Source: Laspinema sp963821735
GTDB taxonomy: Bacteria > Cyanobacteriota > Cyanobacteriia > Cyanobacteriales > Laspinemataceae
Reading direction: 5' to 3'
Assembly (NCBI GenBank): GCA_963821735.1
Contig: CAWGFK010000025.1
Span: forward strand, 1-64,000
Length of the DNA stretch: 64,000 nucleotides
This document shows positions 51,240 through 59,735 of the stretch, piece after piece. Below the pieces are notes generated by a model. It saw only the letters and a program-made list of their open reading frames with translations, was not told the origin of the DNA and ran no database searches. A program made the translations under genes and the position numbers. The stretch's first letter is position 1, and the number at the start of each line of letters is the position of its first letter.

Positions 51240-51320
51240 CTGAGGAGATTGATACCGTAGCAAGCAACCAGGCGGGTCGGAAACTTGGTTTCTTGTTTTT
51301 TAATCTAAGTATCAATCCCC

Positions 51321-52111
51321 CTAACCCAACACAGCCCTCAAGGCGATCGCCAGTCCAATGGCGGCGATCGCCCCAATCGTGGTATTAATAATATTCACCA
51401 CCTCATTGGTCATCCAACTCACTTGTTCCTGAATCGTCGCCCCAATCACACTCTCTAAATTCGTAGCTATAAACGCCGCAATCACACATAACCCCACCCC
51501 AGTCAAATCAATCAACCCCACCACATACCCCACCAAGGCAACGGCGACTGATGCCACTACCCCGGCGATCGTCCCCTCCAAAGAAACCGCCCCCTCGGTC
51601 CCCTTCGGCACAGGTTGCAACGTCGTAATCAAAAACGTCCGCTTGCCGTACACCTTCCCCACCTCACTCGCCGTGGTATCTGACAACTTCGTACTAAAAC
51701 TCGCCACATACCCCAACAACAGCAACGGCACCACTTCCGCCCAATCCAACCCTTGCACCCCCAACACTCCCAAGGCGCAAACTGCTGCTGTCAATGCCGA
51801 ACCCCAAACATTTTCTGGTCCCCGGCCCCTGATCGCTTCTCCGCAATTCCCTCCGCCTCCTTCTGCGCGATGCCAATCCGCGTCACTGCCGAACCCACAA
51901 TAAAATAAAACCCCACCACCAAATATCCGGGCCAACCCAAGGCCCCCCAAATCAGCACCCCCAAAATCCAAGCATGGATAATTCCTGCCGGAGTCAGCAA
52001 CTTTTTGGGTAAAAAATAAACAATCGTTAACAAAACCGTATTTAATCCCACCGCCACCAGCCAAGGATTCAATAACGCGCCATAATTAAAAACAAATTCT
52101 TCTGTTGGCAT
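51321..52111 (-). CDS. DUF92 (TIGR00297) membrane protein, VTE6/phytyl-phosphate kinase-like (one frame break)
   Basis: Membrane protein of about 263 residues with six or more helices, DUF92 family. Motifs: LLTPAGIIHAWILGVLIWGA, GWPGYLVVGFYFIVGSAVTR, GRGPENVWGSALTAAVCALG, YVASFSTKLSDTTASEVGKV and LEGTIAGVVASVAVALVGY. The Arabidopsis member VTE6 is a phytyl-phosphate kinase feeding tocopherol and phylloquinone synthesis, and a similar role is plausible here but unproven. One C is missing from the C run at 51826-51829; with five Gs on the coding strand the text reads KRSGGRGPENVWGSA. ATG 52111 lies only 15 bases from the divergent VOC gene. Confidence 0.85.
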
Positions 52112-52126
52112 CTTAAATTACCCCTC

Positions 52127-52558
52127 ATGAACAATGTCTTTTTTCATCTAGCCTTTCCCGTCACTGACATTCCCAAGACCAAAGAATTTTATGCTCAAGG
52201 TCTCGGTTGCCAAGTCGGACGCGAATCTCATACTGCTGTTATTTTAAACCTCTATGGCAATCAACTCGTTGCCCATGTCACCAAAGACCCCATCACCCCC
52301 CAAAAAAGCATTTATCCTCGTCACTTTGGTTTAGTCTTTGAAAATGAAGCCGATTGGGAAACCTTATTAGAACGCGCCCAAAAACATCAACTCCAGTTCC
52401 GTGAAGAACCGAAACGACGGTTTTCAGGTTCTCCCTTAGAACATCGCACGTTCTTTTTAGAGGACCCGTTTTATAATTTACTAGAGTTCAAATATTACGC
52501 CCATCCCGAGGCAATTTTTGGCAGTGCAGAATTCACCGAAATTGGCGATCGCACTTAA
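52127..52558 (+). CDS. VOC family protein (glyoxalase/dioxygenase fold)
   Basis: Protein of 143 residues with one vicinal-oxygen-chelate domain: HLAFPVTDIPKTKEFYAQGL, GCQVGRESHTAVILNLYGNQ, a middle RHFGLVFENEADWETLLERA (second HFG metal-ligand strand), and RTFFLEDPFYNLLEFKYY with the C-terminal Glu ligand in LLEFK. Metal ligands look intact (His in VFFHLAF, His in RHFGL, Glu in LLEF). Enzymatic substrate unknown. Start ATG 52127. The 15-base gap to the divergent DUF92 gene means each promoter lies in the neighbour's coding region or one start is misplaced. Confidence 0.85.
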   Translation: MNNVFFHLAFPVTDIPKTKEFYAQGLGCQVGRESHTAVILNLYGNQLVAHVTKDPITPQKSIYPRHFGLVFENEADWETLLERAQKHQLQFREEPKRRFSGSPLEHRTFFLEDPFYNLLEFKYYAHPEAIFGSAEFTEIGDRT

Positions 52559-52743
52559 CCCTTCTCCCCATTGCATCCCCTCCGCCTACCACAATCCACA
52601 GTCAGGGCAATGGATGAATTGCCCTGATTCTCTAAAATAAACAGAAAAAAGGACAAGGCAATACCCTGTCCAGATGCTTCCTTGTAAACTTGTATTTTCT
52701 ACATCCCTAAACGCATTTTGCCTCTAATACAATCTCTATCTAC

Positions 52744-53220
52744 TTACCAGGTACTCATTCCCCGTAAGCGCGAATTATGGATATACCCAAAAGTCCCATC
52801 GGAGGTAATCACTTGCGCCCAATCTTCTCCCCCTCCAATTCTCAAAACTCGCCCCCCACTCCGAACCCGGCCAATCACATCTCCCCCAGGAGATCCCCGA
52901 AGATTTGACCACCCATCGGCATCTTCCACAGTCCAAAACACATTACAGAAGCGATTGGATACCGTTTCCAAGCGACTCTGGTGAACGCCCCGGTTTAGAG
53001 CAGAAACCAAAATTGCATACCCATCGGAAGTCACCGATCGATAGGCAAAATGAGTGTTATTATTCAATCGTCCGACCACTTGTCCACTGGACAAATCTCG
53101 CACATTGACCCAACCATCCGGGTCCCGGACCCGCGCACAGGTTAAGGATTGAGCCAGAGTTGGTGTTGCTGAAATGCCTAGGGTCAGCAACGTTGCTAAA
53201 ACTATTGTTATCCTGATCAT
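52744..53220 (-). CDS. Secreted SH3-like domain protein
   Basis: Protein of 158 residues with a clear signal peptide (MIRITIVLATLLTLGISATP, cut near TLAQS). Two tandem bacterial SH3-like domains follow: PDGWVNVRDLSSGQVVGRLN and DADGWSNLRGSPGGDVIGRV, each with the DGW.N(V/L)R pattern. Two Cys residues (TCARV and RFCNV) could form a disulfide in the periplasm. Such domains often bind peptidoglycan or surface ligands. Related small SH3 proteins are common in cyanobacteria. ATG 53220. Confidence 0.85.
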   Translation of the reverse strand: MIRITIVLATLLTLGISATPTLAQSLTCARVRDPDGWVNVRDLSSGQVVGRLNNNTHFAYRSVTSDGYAILVSALNRGVHQSRLETVSNRFCNVFWTVEDADGWSNLRGSPGGDVIGRVRSGGRVLRIGGGEDWAQVITSDGTFGYIHNSRLRGMSTW

Positions 53221-53651
53221 AGCGCCGCCTCAACTGATTATCCTGCTTTCAAAAACAGGGATATTTCTGCTGTGATGAGAGGGTAAGGCGTCAGTTTGTT
53301 CCGAGTAAAACAATCGGGTTAATTGACAGAATATCAAGCTGCTTAGTCCCCCGAACCAAGGGTTTATTCCCGTTAACGGGTCGATTGATTTCATCCGGGC
53401 TTTATATCCTAAAAACACCGTTCCCGAGCGGGGAGATAAACCGGGTTTCTTGAAAAAATTTTGGCTAATCCGCAAGAATTGAGGGACAGAAACCCGGTTT
53501 CTGGTCCTATCTCTTGACGCCTATACTAATGCTCTAGGCTAATCATAAGCTAGGTTTGGGCAAACTAAACCCAATTCGTCATAATTCTTAATAAAAACTC
53601 TCCCTCCGATAGCCTGCGCGATTCCAAGATAGAGCCAGTCTAAAGGATTGC
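53221..53651. repeat. Intergenic region with AAACCGGGTTTCT element at 53438-53507
   Basis: Gap of 431 bases. The element AAACCGGGTTTCT...AGAAACCCGGTTTCTGGTCC (53438-53507) matches the copy at 7865-7935 at both ends. A further CCGTTAACGGG palindrome lies near 53371. No gene supported. Confidence 0.65.
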
Positions 53652-54275
53652 TTAGGAGACTTCAGTGTTAACACGGAGGGGTTCCGATAGGGTGTCGGCT
53701 ATTACCTGCAAACAGCGGCGATCGCTCACCATCCATCGATGAATCAAAACTGGCAATATCACTTCCTTCCCTACAGGCATTTGCGAGCTTTTGGCCGGGA
53801 TAATCATACTATCATAAGGCGTCCAAATCGAGGTAAAATTCACCCGTCCTAGCATCTCCACAGCATCCCGATTCAAATCTTCCAAAAACGAGCTTTTCGG
53901 ACGCATTTGCAAACATCCCGGTAGAGGTAAGGCGTAAGCGGTTACGGTCCCTTGATTGGGTGCTGAGATGGAAATAAATCGCTGCACCCGCTCAATGCCA
54001 CCGAGTCGCTGGAGATAGTACCGGCTGACCATTCCCCCCATACTGAATCCGATTAAATCAAAGGGGCGATCGCCTCCTAATGTTTGCTCAATAAAATCCC
54101 TCAGTTGTTCCGCTAAACGGTCTAATCCAACCGAACTATCATTCGGAATTAAATTTAAGCTATAAACTGACCATCCAAGTTCGGTTAAAGTTGGAGAAAT
54201 TTTATTGAAAATATCACGGGTGTCCCAAATTCCATGAACTAACATCACGGGGTTTTTTGGATTGTTTTTATTCAT
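53652..54275 (-). CDS. Alpha/beta hydrolase, triacylglycerol lipase-like
   Basis: Hydrolase of 207 residues. It has an oxyanion-hole motif in VMLVHGIWDTRDIF, a nucleophile elbow GFSMGGMVSRYYL (Ser near residue 78), a catalytic Asp candidate in WTPYDSMIIP (about 154) and a His candidate in VLIHRWMVSD (about 182). The fold resembles small bacterial lipases and LipA/EstA-like esterases, here probably cytosolic because no signal peptide is seen. ATG 54275. Downstream of it lies only repeat-containing non-coding sequence. Confidence 0.85.
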   Translation of the reverse strand: MNKNNPKNPVMLVHGIWDTRDIFNKISPTLTELGWSVYSLNLIPNDSSVGLDRLAEQLRDFIEQTLGGDRPFDLIGFSMGGMVSRYYLQRLGGIERVQRFISISAPNQGTVTAYALPLPGCLQMRPKSSFLEDLNRDAVEMLGRVNFTSIWTPYDSMIIPAKSSQMPVGKEVILPVLIHRWMVSDRRCLQVIADTLSEPLRVNTEVS

Positions 54276-55007
54276 AACTTTAGTGGTTTAGGTCATTAAT
54301 TATTGTAAAAGAACCGGCATAAAAAAATGTTCGTAGTAACGACTGAAGTCGTTTCCGCGTGACTTGGCGTCAGCCAAGTCACGCACCCCTGTCCGGATCG
54401 GTCAGGGAACTCCAAAAAATAAAATCTCCAAAACGTTCGTAGTGAATGCTCGACGGAATAGCACCGTCAATGTAGGGGCGCAATGCTTGCGCCCTATAGA
54501 GGGCGCAAGCATTGCGCCCCTACAGATACCTTTCTTTTAGTTGAACGTTTGGAGGATTTATATTTTCTAATCCCCTCAGTTCCTTCACAGGCACTTAAGT
54601 CGCTCATGGTGCTTGTCACCGCTTCAGCCGGAAACGACTGAAGTCGTTCCTACCAACTAAGAAAGACAACGACTGAAGTCGTTACTACGAACATTTTCCC
54701 ATCTTTCCCCACTCCTCTCCATCTCTTATTGTTAACTTACAATTTAATTCTGAAAATGTTTGTAGTTCTGTAAAGCAGATCTTAGCAAAAACAGGGATTT
54801 CAGCCGATTTTGTAAAATTTTATTAAGATTTTTCTCGAAAAAGGGGGAGTTGGCTTATCAGAACTTCATAATTAAACCAAACAGTTTTCAGTTTTTGGGG
54901 GGCCTTGAACAGAAACTGCTTGTCCGGATCCGTTAACCGAGGCGGCAATAGGCTGTTAAGGCTTGAACCCTTGGCCATTGAGAGTAAACATTTTAGGAGT
55001 AAGGACC
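54276..55007. other. Repeat-rich intergenic region, 732 bases
   Basis: Holds copies of AACGACTGAAGTCGTT (54329-54354, 54628-54657, 54667-54693) and the composite palindromic element. The right end (54760-55007) is AT-rich and is probably the promoter and leader of the next small gene. No other gene is supported. Confidence 0.75.
54408..54523. repeat. Composite palindromic repeat, inverse orientation copy
   Basis: GGGAACTCCAAAAAATAAAAT (54410-54430) is the inverse complement of 18936-18957. The CGTTCGTAGTG segment and CCGTCAATGTAGG also match the 18785-18960 element inversely. Near-palindrome of 52 bases at 54472-54523 with arms GTAGGGGCGCAATGCTTGCG, versus TATTGCATAC in the 18831 copy. Confidence 0.75.
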
Positions 55008-55412
55008 ATGTTTGGTTTTATCAAAAAATTATTTGGCGGCATTTTCAGCTTCTTCGGGGGCTTATTTGGATCCAAAAAATCTGGATACTACATGGAACTC
55101 GAAGAGTCGAAAGGGTCTACTCCGGCTGCTAAACCCGAAGCGGCTCCAGTTCAGAAATTAGAACCCCTGCCTACAGAGAAGTCAGAACCGGCAAAGGCGA
55201 GCAAATCTACAACCACTAAGAAAAAGGCGGAACCGAAGCCTGCTGCGCCTGCGCCTGCGCCTGCGGCGATCGCCGCTTCAGAACCGGCGAAACCCGCTCC
55301 CGCTCCTAAACCGGAAGCCACCCCAGTGATGGTGACCCCCCGTCGTCGTCCCGGTGCGAATATGACTTCTTATCTGGATATGGCGCGGAATATGCAAACT
55401 TCGAGCCGGTAG
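55008..55412 (+). CDS. Small protein with amphipathic N-terminal helix and Pro/Ala-rich linker
   Basis: Unrecognised protein of 134 residues in three parts: a Phe/Gly/Lys-rich amphipathic start (MFGFIKKLFGGIFSFFGGLF) that could lie on a membrane; a long Ala/Pro/Lys/Glu linker (PKPAAPAPAPAAIAASEPAK); and a C-terminal motif PRRRPGANMTSYLDMARNMQ likely to be a short binding helix. Start ATG 55008 with AGTAAGGACC upstream; an earlier GTG/ATG-type opening at 54963 is less likely. A strong terminator follows. The design suggests a membrane-attached tether; function unknown. Confidence 0.7.
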   Translation: MFGFIKKLFGGIFSFFGGLFGSKKSGYYMELEESKGSTPAAKPEAAPVQKLEPLPTEKSEPAKASKSTTTKKKAEPKPAAPAPAPAAIAASEPAKPAPAPKPEATPVMVTPRRRPGANMTSYLDMARNMQTSSR

Positions 55413-56257
55413 AAGTGCCAGAAAGAGACGCGAAAATCGCGTCTCTTTTTGATTTTTAGGGTAAAAGGCTCTGATTTTGGGGTCGGGTTAATTTCTAAAG
55501 CGGCAGCTACCAAGGATAAGGCAACTGCTGGTGCAGTCACGGCTCTCAGGATGCGACTGCCGAGAGAAACGGGTTGGAAACCCGAGGCGATCGCAATTTC
55601 CACTTCCCCTGGGGTCCATCCCCCCTCGGGTCCCACTGCAATTTCCAGAGGACCGGGTTGTAATCCCCCGGGGGACCCTTGACTGGCTAAAACCTGCCCG
55701 AGTAAATGGGGGGCCTCGGTGCGAGTGACGCAAATATAGCGGTTCGGAGGTATTTCCGGCAGAGGGAGATAGTCCCGAAAGGTGACTGGATCCAAAATGG
55801 TCGGGACAATTTGGCGTTCTGATTGTTCTGCCGCTTCTCGTGCAATGCGACGCCAGCGATCGAGCTTGTTCGGACTGGGTTTGAGGACCGTGCGATCGCT
55901 CAAAACCGGGACGAGGGTGGTTACACCCAGTTCTGTGGTTTGCCTGACGACTTCATCCCAGCCATTTTTAGGCAGTGCCAGGATTAAGGTGACAGGAACT
56001 GGCAATTCAGTTTGTACGGGGATTGACTCTAAAAGGGTGGCTAATTCAGGATTGGGTGACAATTGAGCGAGCCACCATTGTCCCTGTCCATCCATTGCAA
56101 TAAAGCAGTCGCCTGCTTTTAAGCGCAAGACGCGACTGAGATAATGCTGTTGAGGGCGATCGAGCAGAATTCCCTCGGATTGAAGTTGGGTTGGTGCGAT
56201 CGCCACTCGTTGCAGTTGGCCTAACTGTTGAAAATTCCCGGTTTTAGCTGCGTTCAC
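55370..56257 (-). CDS. rsmE: 16S rRNA (uracil-1498-N3)-methyltransferase
   Basis: SPOUT-fold methyltransferase modifying m3U1498 of 16S rRNA; 295 residues. Features: N-terminal PUA-like part (LDRPQQHYLSRVLRLKAGDC, FIAMDGQGQWWLAQL), LILALPKNGWDEVVRQTTEL, REAAEQSERQIVPTILDP and the knot motif LEIAVGPEGGWTPGEVEIA...SLGSRILRAVTAPAVALSLV. Family members usually end soon after that motif. Here the frame runs on about 45 residues (PFTLKIKKRRDFRVSFWHFY) through the terminator hairpin and overlaps the 3' end of the convergent small gene by 43 bases. The tail is probably non-native. Start GTG 56257; a start near QLQRVAIAP is possible. Confidence 0.9.
   Translation of the reverse strand: MNAAKTGNFQQLGQLQRVAIAPTQLQSEGILLDRPQQHYLSRVLRLKAGDCFIAMDGQGQWWLAQLSPNPELATLLESIPVQTELPVPVTLILALPKNGWDEVVRQTTELGVTTLVPVLSDRTVLKPSPNKLDRWRRIAREAAEQSERQIVPTILDPVTFRDYLPLPEIPPNRYICVTRTEAPHLLGQVLASQGSPGGLQPGPLEIAVGPEGGWTPGEVEIAIASGFQPVSLGSRILRAVTAPAVALSLVAAALEINPTPKSEPFTLKIKKRRDFRVSFWHFYRLEVCIFRAISR
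55422..55450 (+). terminator. Intrinsic terminator, probably bidirectional
   Basis: Perfect 12-bp stem AAAGAGACGCGA / TCGCGTCTCTTT with a short A loop, followed by TTGATTTTT. It lies 9 bases after the small gene's stop and inside the 3' part of the rsmE frame on the other strand. Confidence 0.9.
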
Positions 56258-56277
56258 AAAATACCCTTATTTTAAAT

Positions 56278-57396
56278 TTAATCCTCGGGTTCTTGATTAA
56301 TAAAATCTTCTTCCAAGTCTGGCTCTAAACTCGGGTCTATGGCGTCAGAGGGAGCCGTAAATTGGGTCAGAGGAATTATCTGAACATTTAACGAAATAGG
56401 TTTTTGCAGTTGGTCTTCTAAAAAATCGCGAACGAGCCTAACTTGTTTTTCTGAAATGGAGTTTTCTGCTGCGGCAACTTCTAGGTTGACAATCAGTGCA
56501 TCTCCTAGAGGTTTAACCTCTACTTTCCGGACATCGGTTTTAGAAAAGGTCAGAGTTTCTTGACTAATTAAGACGGCAATACTCCGACGAACATTATCTC
56601 GTAAGACTAAGTTATTGAGAGAAAATCCTAAAGGAATTCCTAAAATTGTTAAGGCAAATAGGGAGATGAGAAAGCCTTCTTTTGCCCGTTTAAGTGAGCC
56701 ATATTCTTGAGTGATAAAAACGAGACCGCCACTAAAAATAATTCCGATTAAGTTAGTTAAAAAAAGTAAAAAACTGCCAATAAAAATTTCATGAGAGGCT
56801 AAAGAAATTCCGATACCGATGACGCTTAAGGGAGGAACTAAGGCCACTGCGATCGCCACTCCCGGTAAGGCATCAGCAACATGGCGGCGAGATTTGGCAA
56901 AAGCGCCTGCAGTCCCGGCACCTAAGGCTACCCCCAGGTCCAGTAACGTCGGCTGCGATCGGGCCATAATTTCCCCTTGAACCACTCGTAAGCCAACCAA
57001 ATTACAGATGACAAACGAGGTAAAAATCGTTAAAAATACACCACTTGCCAGGGTTAAAGCCGATCGCTTTAACAAGCGGCGATTCCCCATCACCATGCCA
57101 TAAGCGATTCCTAGAATCGGACCCATTAAAGGAGCGATAATCATCGCTCCAATAATCGTAGCGGCACTATTAGCCAGTAGTCCTAGGGTAGAAATGATGG
57201 CGGACAATCCCAGCAAAACATAAAAGCTTTGGGAAGGGACCGAGGAGCGCCAGACTTGCCGGTTCAAACCTTCCATTGAAATCGGTTTTTCCGACAGCCA
57301 TTTCCATTGGCCGCTATTACTGTTCCACCAGCTTTTTACAAACCGGATGGTTCGCAAATACCCTAAAAGTCCCAGTCGTTTGAACTTAAAGCTCAC
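56278..57396 (-). CDS. DUF389 (TIGR00341-like) membrane protein
   Basis: Membrane protein of 372 residues. A polar N-terminus precedes helices including FYVLLGLSAIISTLGLLANS, the conserved AATIIGAMIIAPLMGPILGI, LTLASGVFLTIFTSFVICNL and VAIAVALVPPLSVIGIGISL. This is the DUF389 pattern. The C-terminal ~120 residues are soluble (DVRKVEVKPLGDALIVNLEV). The end is acidic (DPSLEPDLEEDFINQEPED). Putative transport or channel role; not established. GTG start at 57396. It lies 20 bases downstream of the start of rsmE on the same strand, so the two may be one transcript. Confidence 0.85.
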   Translation of the reverse strand: MSFKFKRLGLLGYLRTIRFVKSWWNSNSGQWKWLSEKPISMEGLNRQVWRSSVPSQSFYVLLGLSAIISTLGLLANSAATIIGAMIIAPLMGPILGIAYGMVMGNRRLLKRSALTLASGVFLTIFTSFVICNLVGLRVVQGEIMARSQPTLLDLGVALGAGTAGAFAKSRRHVADALPGVAIAVALVPPLSVIGIGISLASHEIFIGSFLLFLTNLIGIIFSGGLVFITQEYGSLKRAKEGFLISLFALTILGIPLGFSLNNLVLRDNVRRSIAVLISQETLTFSKTDVRKVEVKPLGDALIVNLEVAAAENSISEKQVRLVRDFLEDQLQKPISLNVQIIPLTQFTAPSDAIDPSLEPDLEEDFINQEPED

Positions 57397-57546
57397 CCTT
57401 AAAACCTGCCAGGAATTTCAATTAGGAACCCGAGTCGTCATCACCAAAGCCATCACGCTCGTTCTGATGATACCTTAATTTATCAAACTCCTGACAGATT
57501 TTTCTTGCTCTAAAGGTAGATTAAACCGAGACAATTACTGAGAAAT

Positions 57547-59735
57547 TCAGGCTTGTTCGCTCAAGCTTTTCAAGAAAGCATCGATCGCATCTCCAGCCAA
57601 TTGACTCATTGGCTTACCCTGACGCTCTGCTTCCGTCTTAAGCTGGAGATAAATCTCATTGCTGACATTAATCCGGCGACGGGGAGGACGAGAAGAACCG
57701 GAGGCATCTTCCCCTTCACTATCATCACCGCCACCGCCACCGCCACTTGGGGGAGTCGGTGGAGTGGGAGGGACACCGGAATCCGCAGCAGCAGGAGTCT
57801 CACCCGTGGGAGAATCGCTGCCGGAAGTGACCGGCGCAGAGGATTCAGAACTGGTCGAGGCCGCAATGGGTTCGGCACCCGAAGTCGTGACATTTTCAGA
57901 ATTAACGGGAGAAGAGAATTGATTAACCATTTCTTGAATTGAAGCGTTGGGAGTAGCAGAATATGTAGCAGCAAAGCGACGCAGGGCTTCAAACCCGACC
58001 CGATGGCAAAAATCACCAAAGCTCTCAGGTTCAACCCGATGAAGCTGTTCTTGTTTGAAATAAACAAACAAGGGTTCTAGGGTAGCTTCCAAATTTTCGA
58101 TCGCTAAACTCTCAATGTAAGTTTCAGCCAACCTAGTTTGATGGGGATTCCCACCTAACCAGACTTGATACGCACCCGGAGATCTGCCAACAAAGCCGAG
58201 TTCAGCTAAGTAGGGACGAGCACAACCATTCGGGCAACCCGTCATCCGCACCACGAAGTGTTCTTCGGGTAAGCCGACGTGATTTAACAACGCACGAATG
58301 CGAGCCAGGACACCGGGGATCCCGCGTTCCGCTTCGGCAATGGCTAAACCGCAGGTGGGTAAAGCAGGACAAGCCATTGAATAGCGAACCAACGGGTCGA
58401 TTTCGGTTTCCCGTTTAATCCCGCATTCTTGCAGAATTTGCTCAATATCCCGTTGTTGTGCCGGTGCAATATCGTACAGTAGCACATTTTGATGTGGGGT
58501 CAGGAGCATCGGCAGGTTGAAGGACTCCACAATTCGCCGCAAAGCCGTCTTAAGCTGCAACGAACCGCGATCGTGAATCCGACCATTTTCCACGGAAATT
58601 CCGTAGAACAGCTTGCCATCGCCCTGATCGTGCCAACCCAGGAAGTCGTGGTATTTAAACTCCGGTAAGGGTCTGAAGGGTTCAAATTTTTTCCCTAAAT
58701 AGCCTTCGACGGTTTCGCGGAATTTTTCGACTCCCCAATCCTCGATCAGGTATTTCATCCGGGAAAGACGGCGTTCGACGCGATTGCCATATTCCCGTTG
58801 GGTGGCGACGATCGCCTTAACCGCATCGTAAATGTCGTCTTTTCTAACAAACCCGATGGGATCCGCTAGACGGGGGAAGGTTTCCTCTTTGTTATGGGTG
58901 CGCCCCAATCCACCGCCAGCGAGGACGTTAAATCCTTCCAGGTGGCCCGCATCATCAAGAATGACAACGAGGCCCAGGTCTTGGGAATAAATATCAATGG
59001 AATTGTCCCCCGGGACCGTGATGGCAATTTTGAATTTGCGGGGGAGATAGTGGGTTCCATAAATCGGTTCGGGGAATCCGAGAAAATGGTTCCGTTGCCA
59101 TTGCGCTGCCGCGCTGCTTTCACCTCGGGATGTTCTTCCCCACTGAGGGCTTTTTCCCCATCCAGCCAAATCTCATAATAGGCCCCAGTCTGTGGGGTCA
59201 ATAAATCGGCGATCGTGTTGGCATATCTGCGAACGCAATCGTAATCGACGCGGTTCGCAAAGGGTGCTGGTGGGGCCATGACGTTGCGGTTGAGGTCTCC
59301 GCAAGCGCCCAGGGTAGAACCCATGTTCTGGACGATTTCCTGGATCGTCGTCTTCAGATTTTTCTTCAAGATTCCATGCATTTGGAAACCTTGACGGGTC
59401 GTGACTCGCAGGGTGTGATTGCCATATTCTTCCGACAGCCGTTCTAAGGTCAGATACAGCTGGGGTGGAATGAATCCTCCCGGCGATCGCGTGCGGAGCA
59501 TCATTTGGTAGTCTTTTTCCTGCCCTTTGACCCGATTTTCCCGGTTATCTTGCTGATATGAACCGTGAAATTTCAGAATCTGATAGGCATCATGGGAAAA
59601 ATGAGTCGTATCTTCTAAAAGCTCGGTGGCAAGCGGTTCGCGCAAATAGTTGCTGCGTTCTTTGATGCCTTCGACTTTAGAAACTTTTTGACTGCTAGGA
59701 GTCATGGATGGTGTCGTTGTAAAGGATTGAACCAT
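57547..59735 (-). CDS. sir: Ferredoxin-dependent sulfite reductase with C-terminal ribbon-helix-helix-like tail (one frame break)
   Basis: Reduces sulfite to sulfide with ferredoxin; about 729 residues, nearly 100 more than usual. Features: SNYLREPLATELLEDTTHFS, HTLRVTTRQGFQMHGILKKN, NRNVMAPPAPFANRVDYDCV, and the siroheme/4Fe-4S cysteines in MACPALPTCGLAIAEAERG (C-x5-C) and MTGCPNGCARPYLAELGFVG (C-x3-C) near residues 455-500. The normal enzyme ends near SIQEMVNQF. Beyond it is a Ser/Thr/Pro/Gly linker (57680-57900) and a 40-residue end (RRRINVSNEIYLQLKTEAER, then GKPMSQLAGDAIDAFLKSL) with strand-helix-helix pattern of CopG-type DNA-binding proteins. One G is missing at about 59070 (CCCCGGAACC expected); restoring it gives FSDSPEPIYGTHYLPRKFKI. 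Start ATG 59735. Confidence 0.9.

Noticed and set aside
53230..53475. 81-residue minus-strand frame
   Set aside because: It is largely composed of an AAACCGGGTTTCT repeat element.
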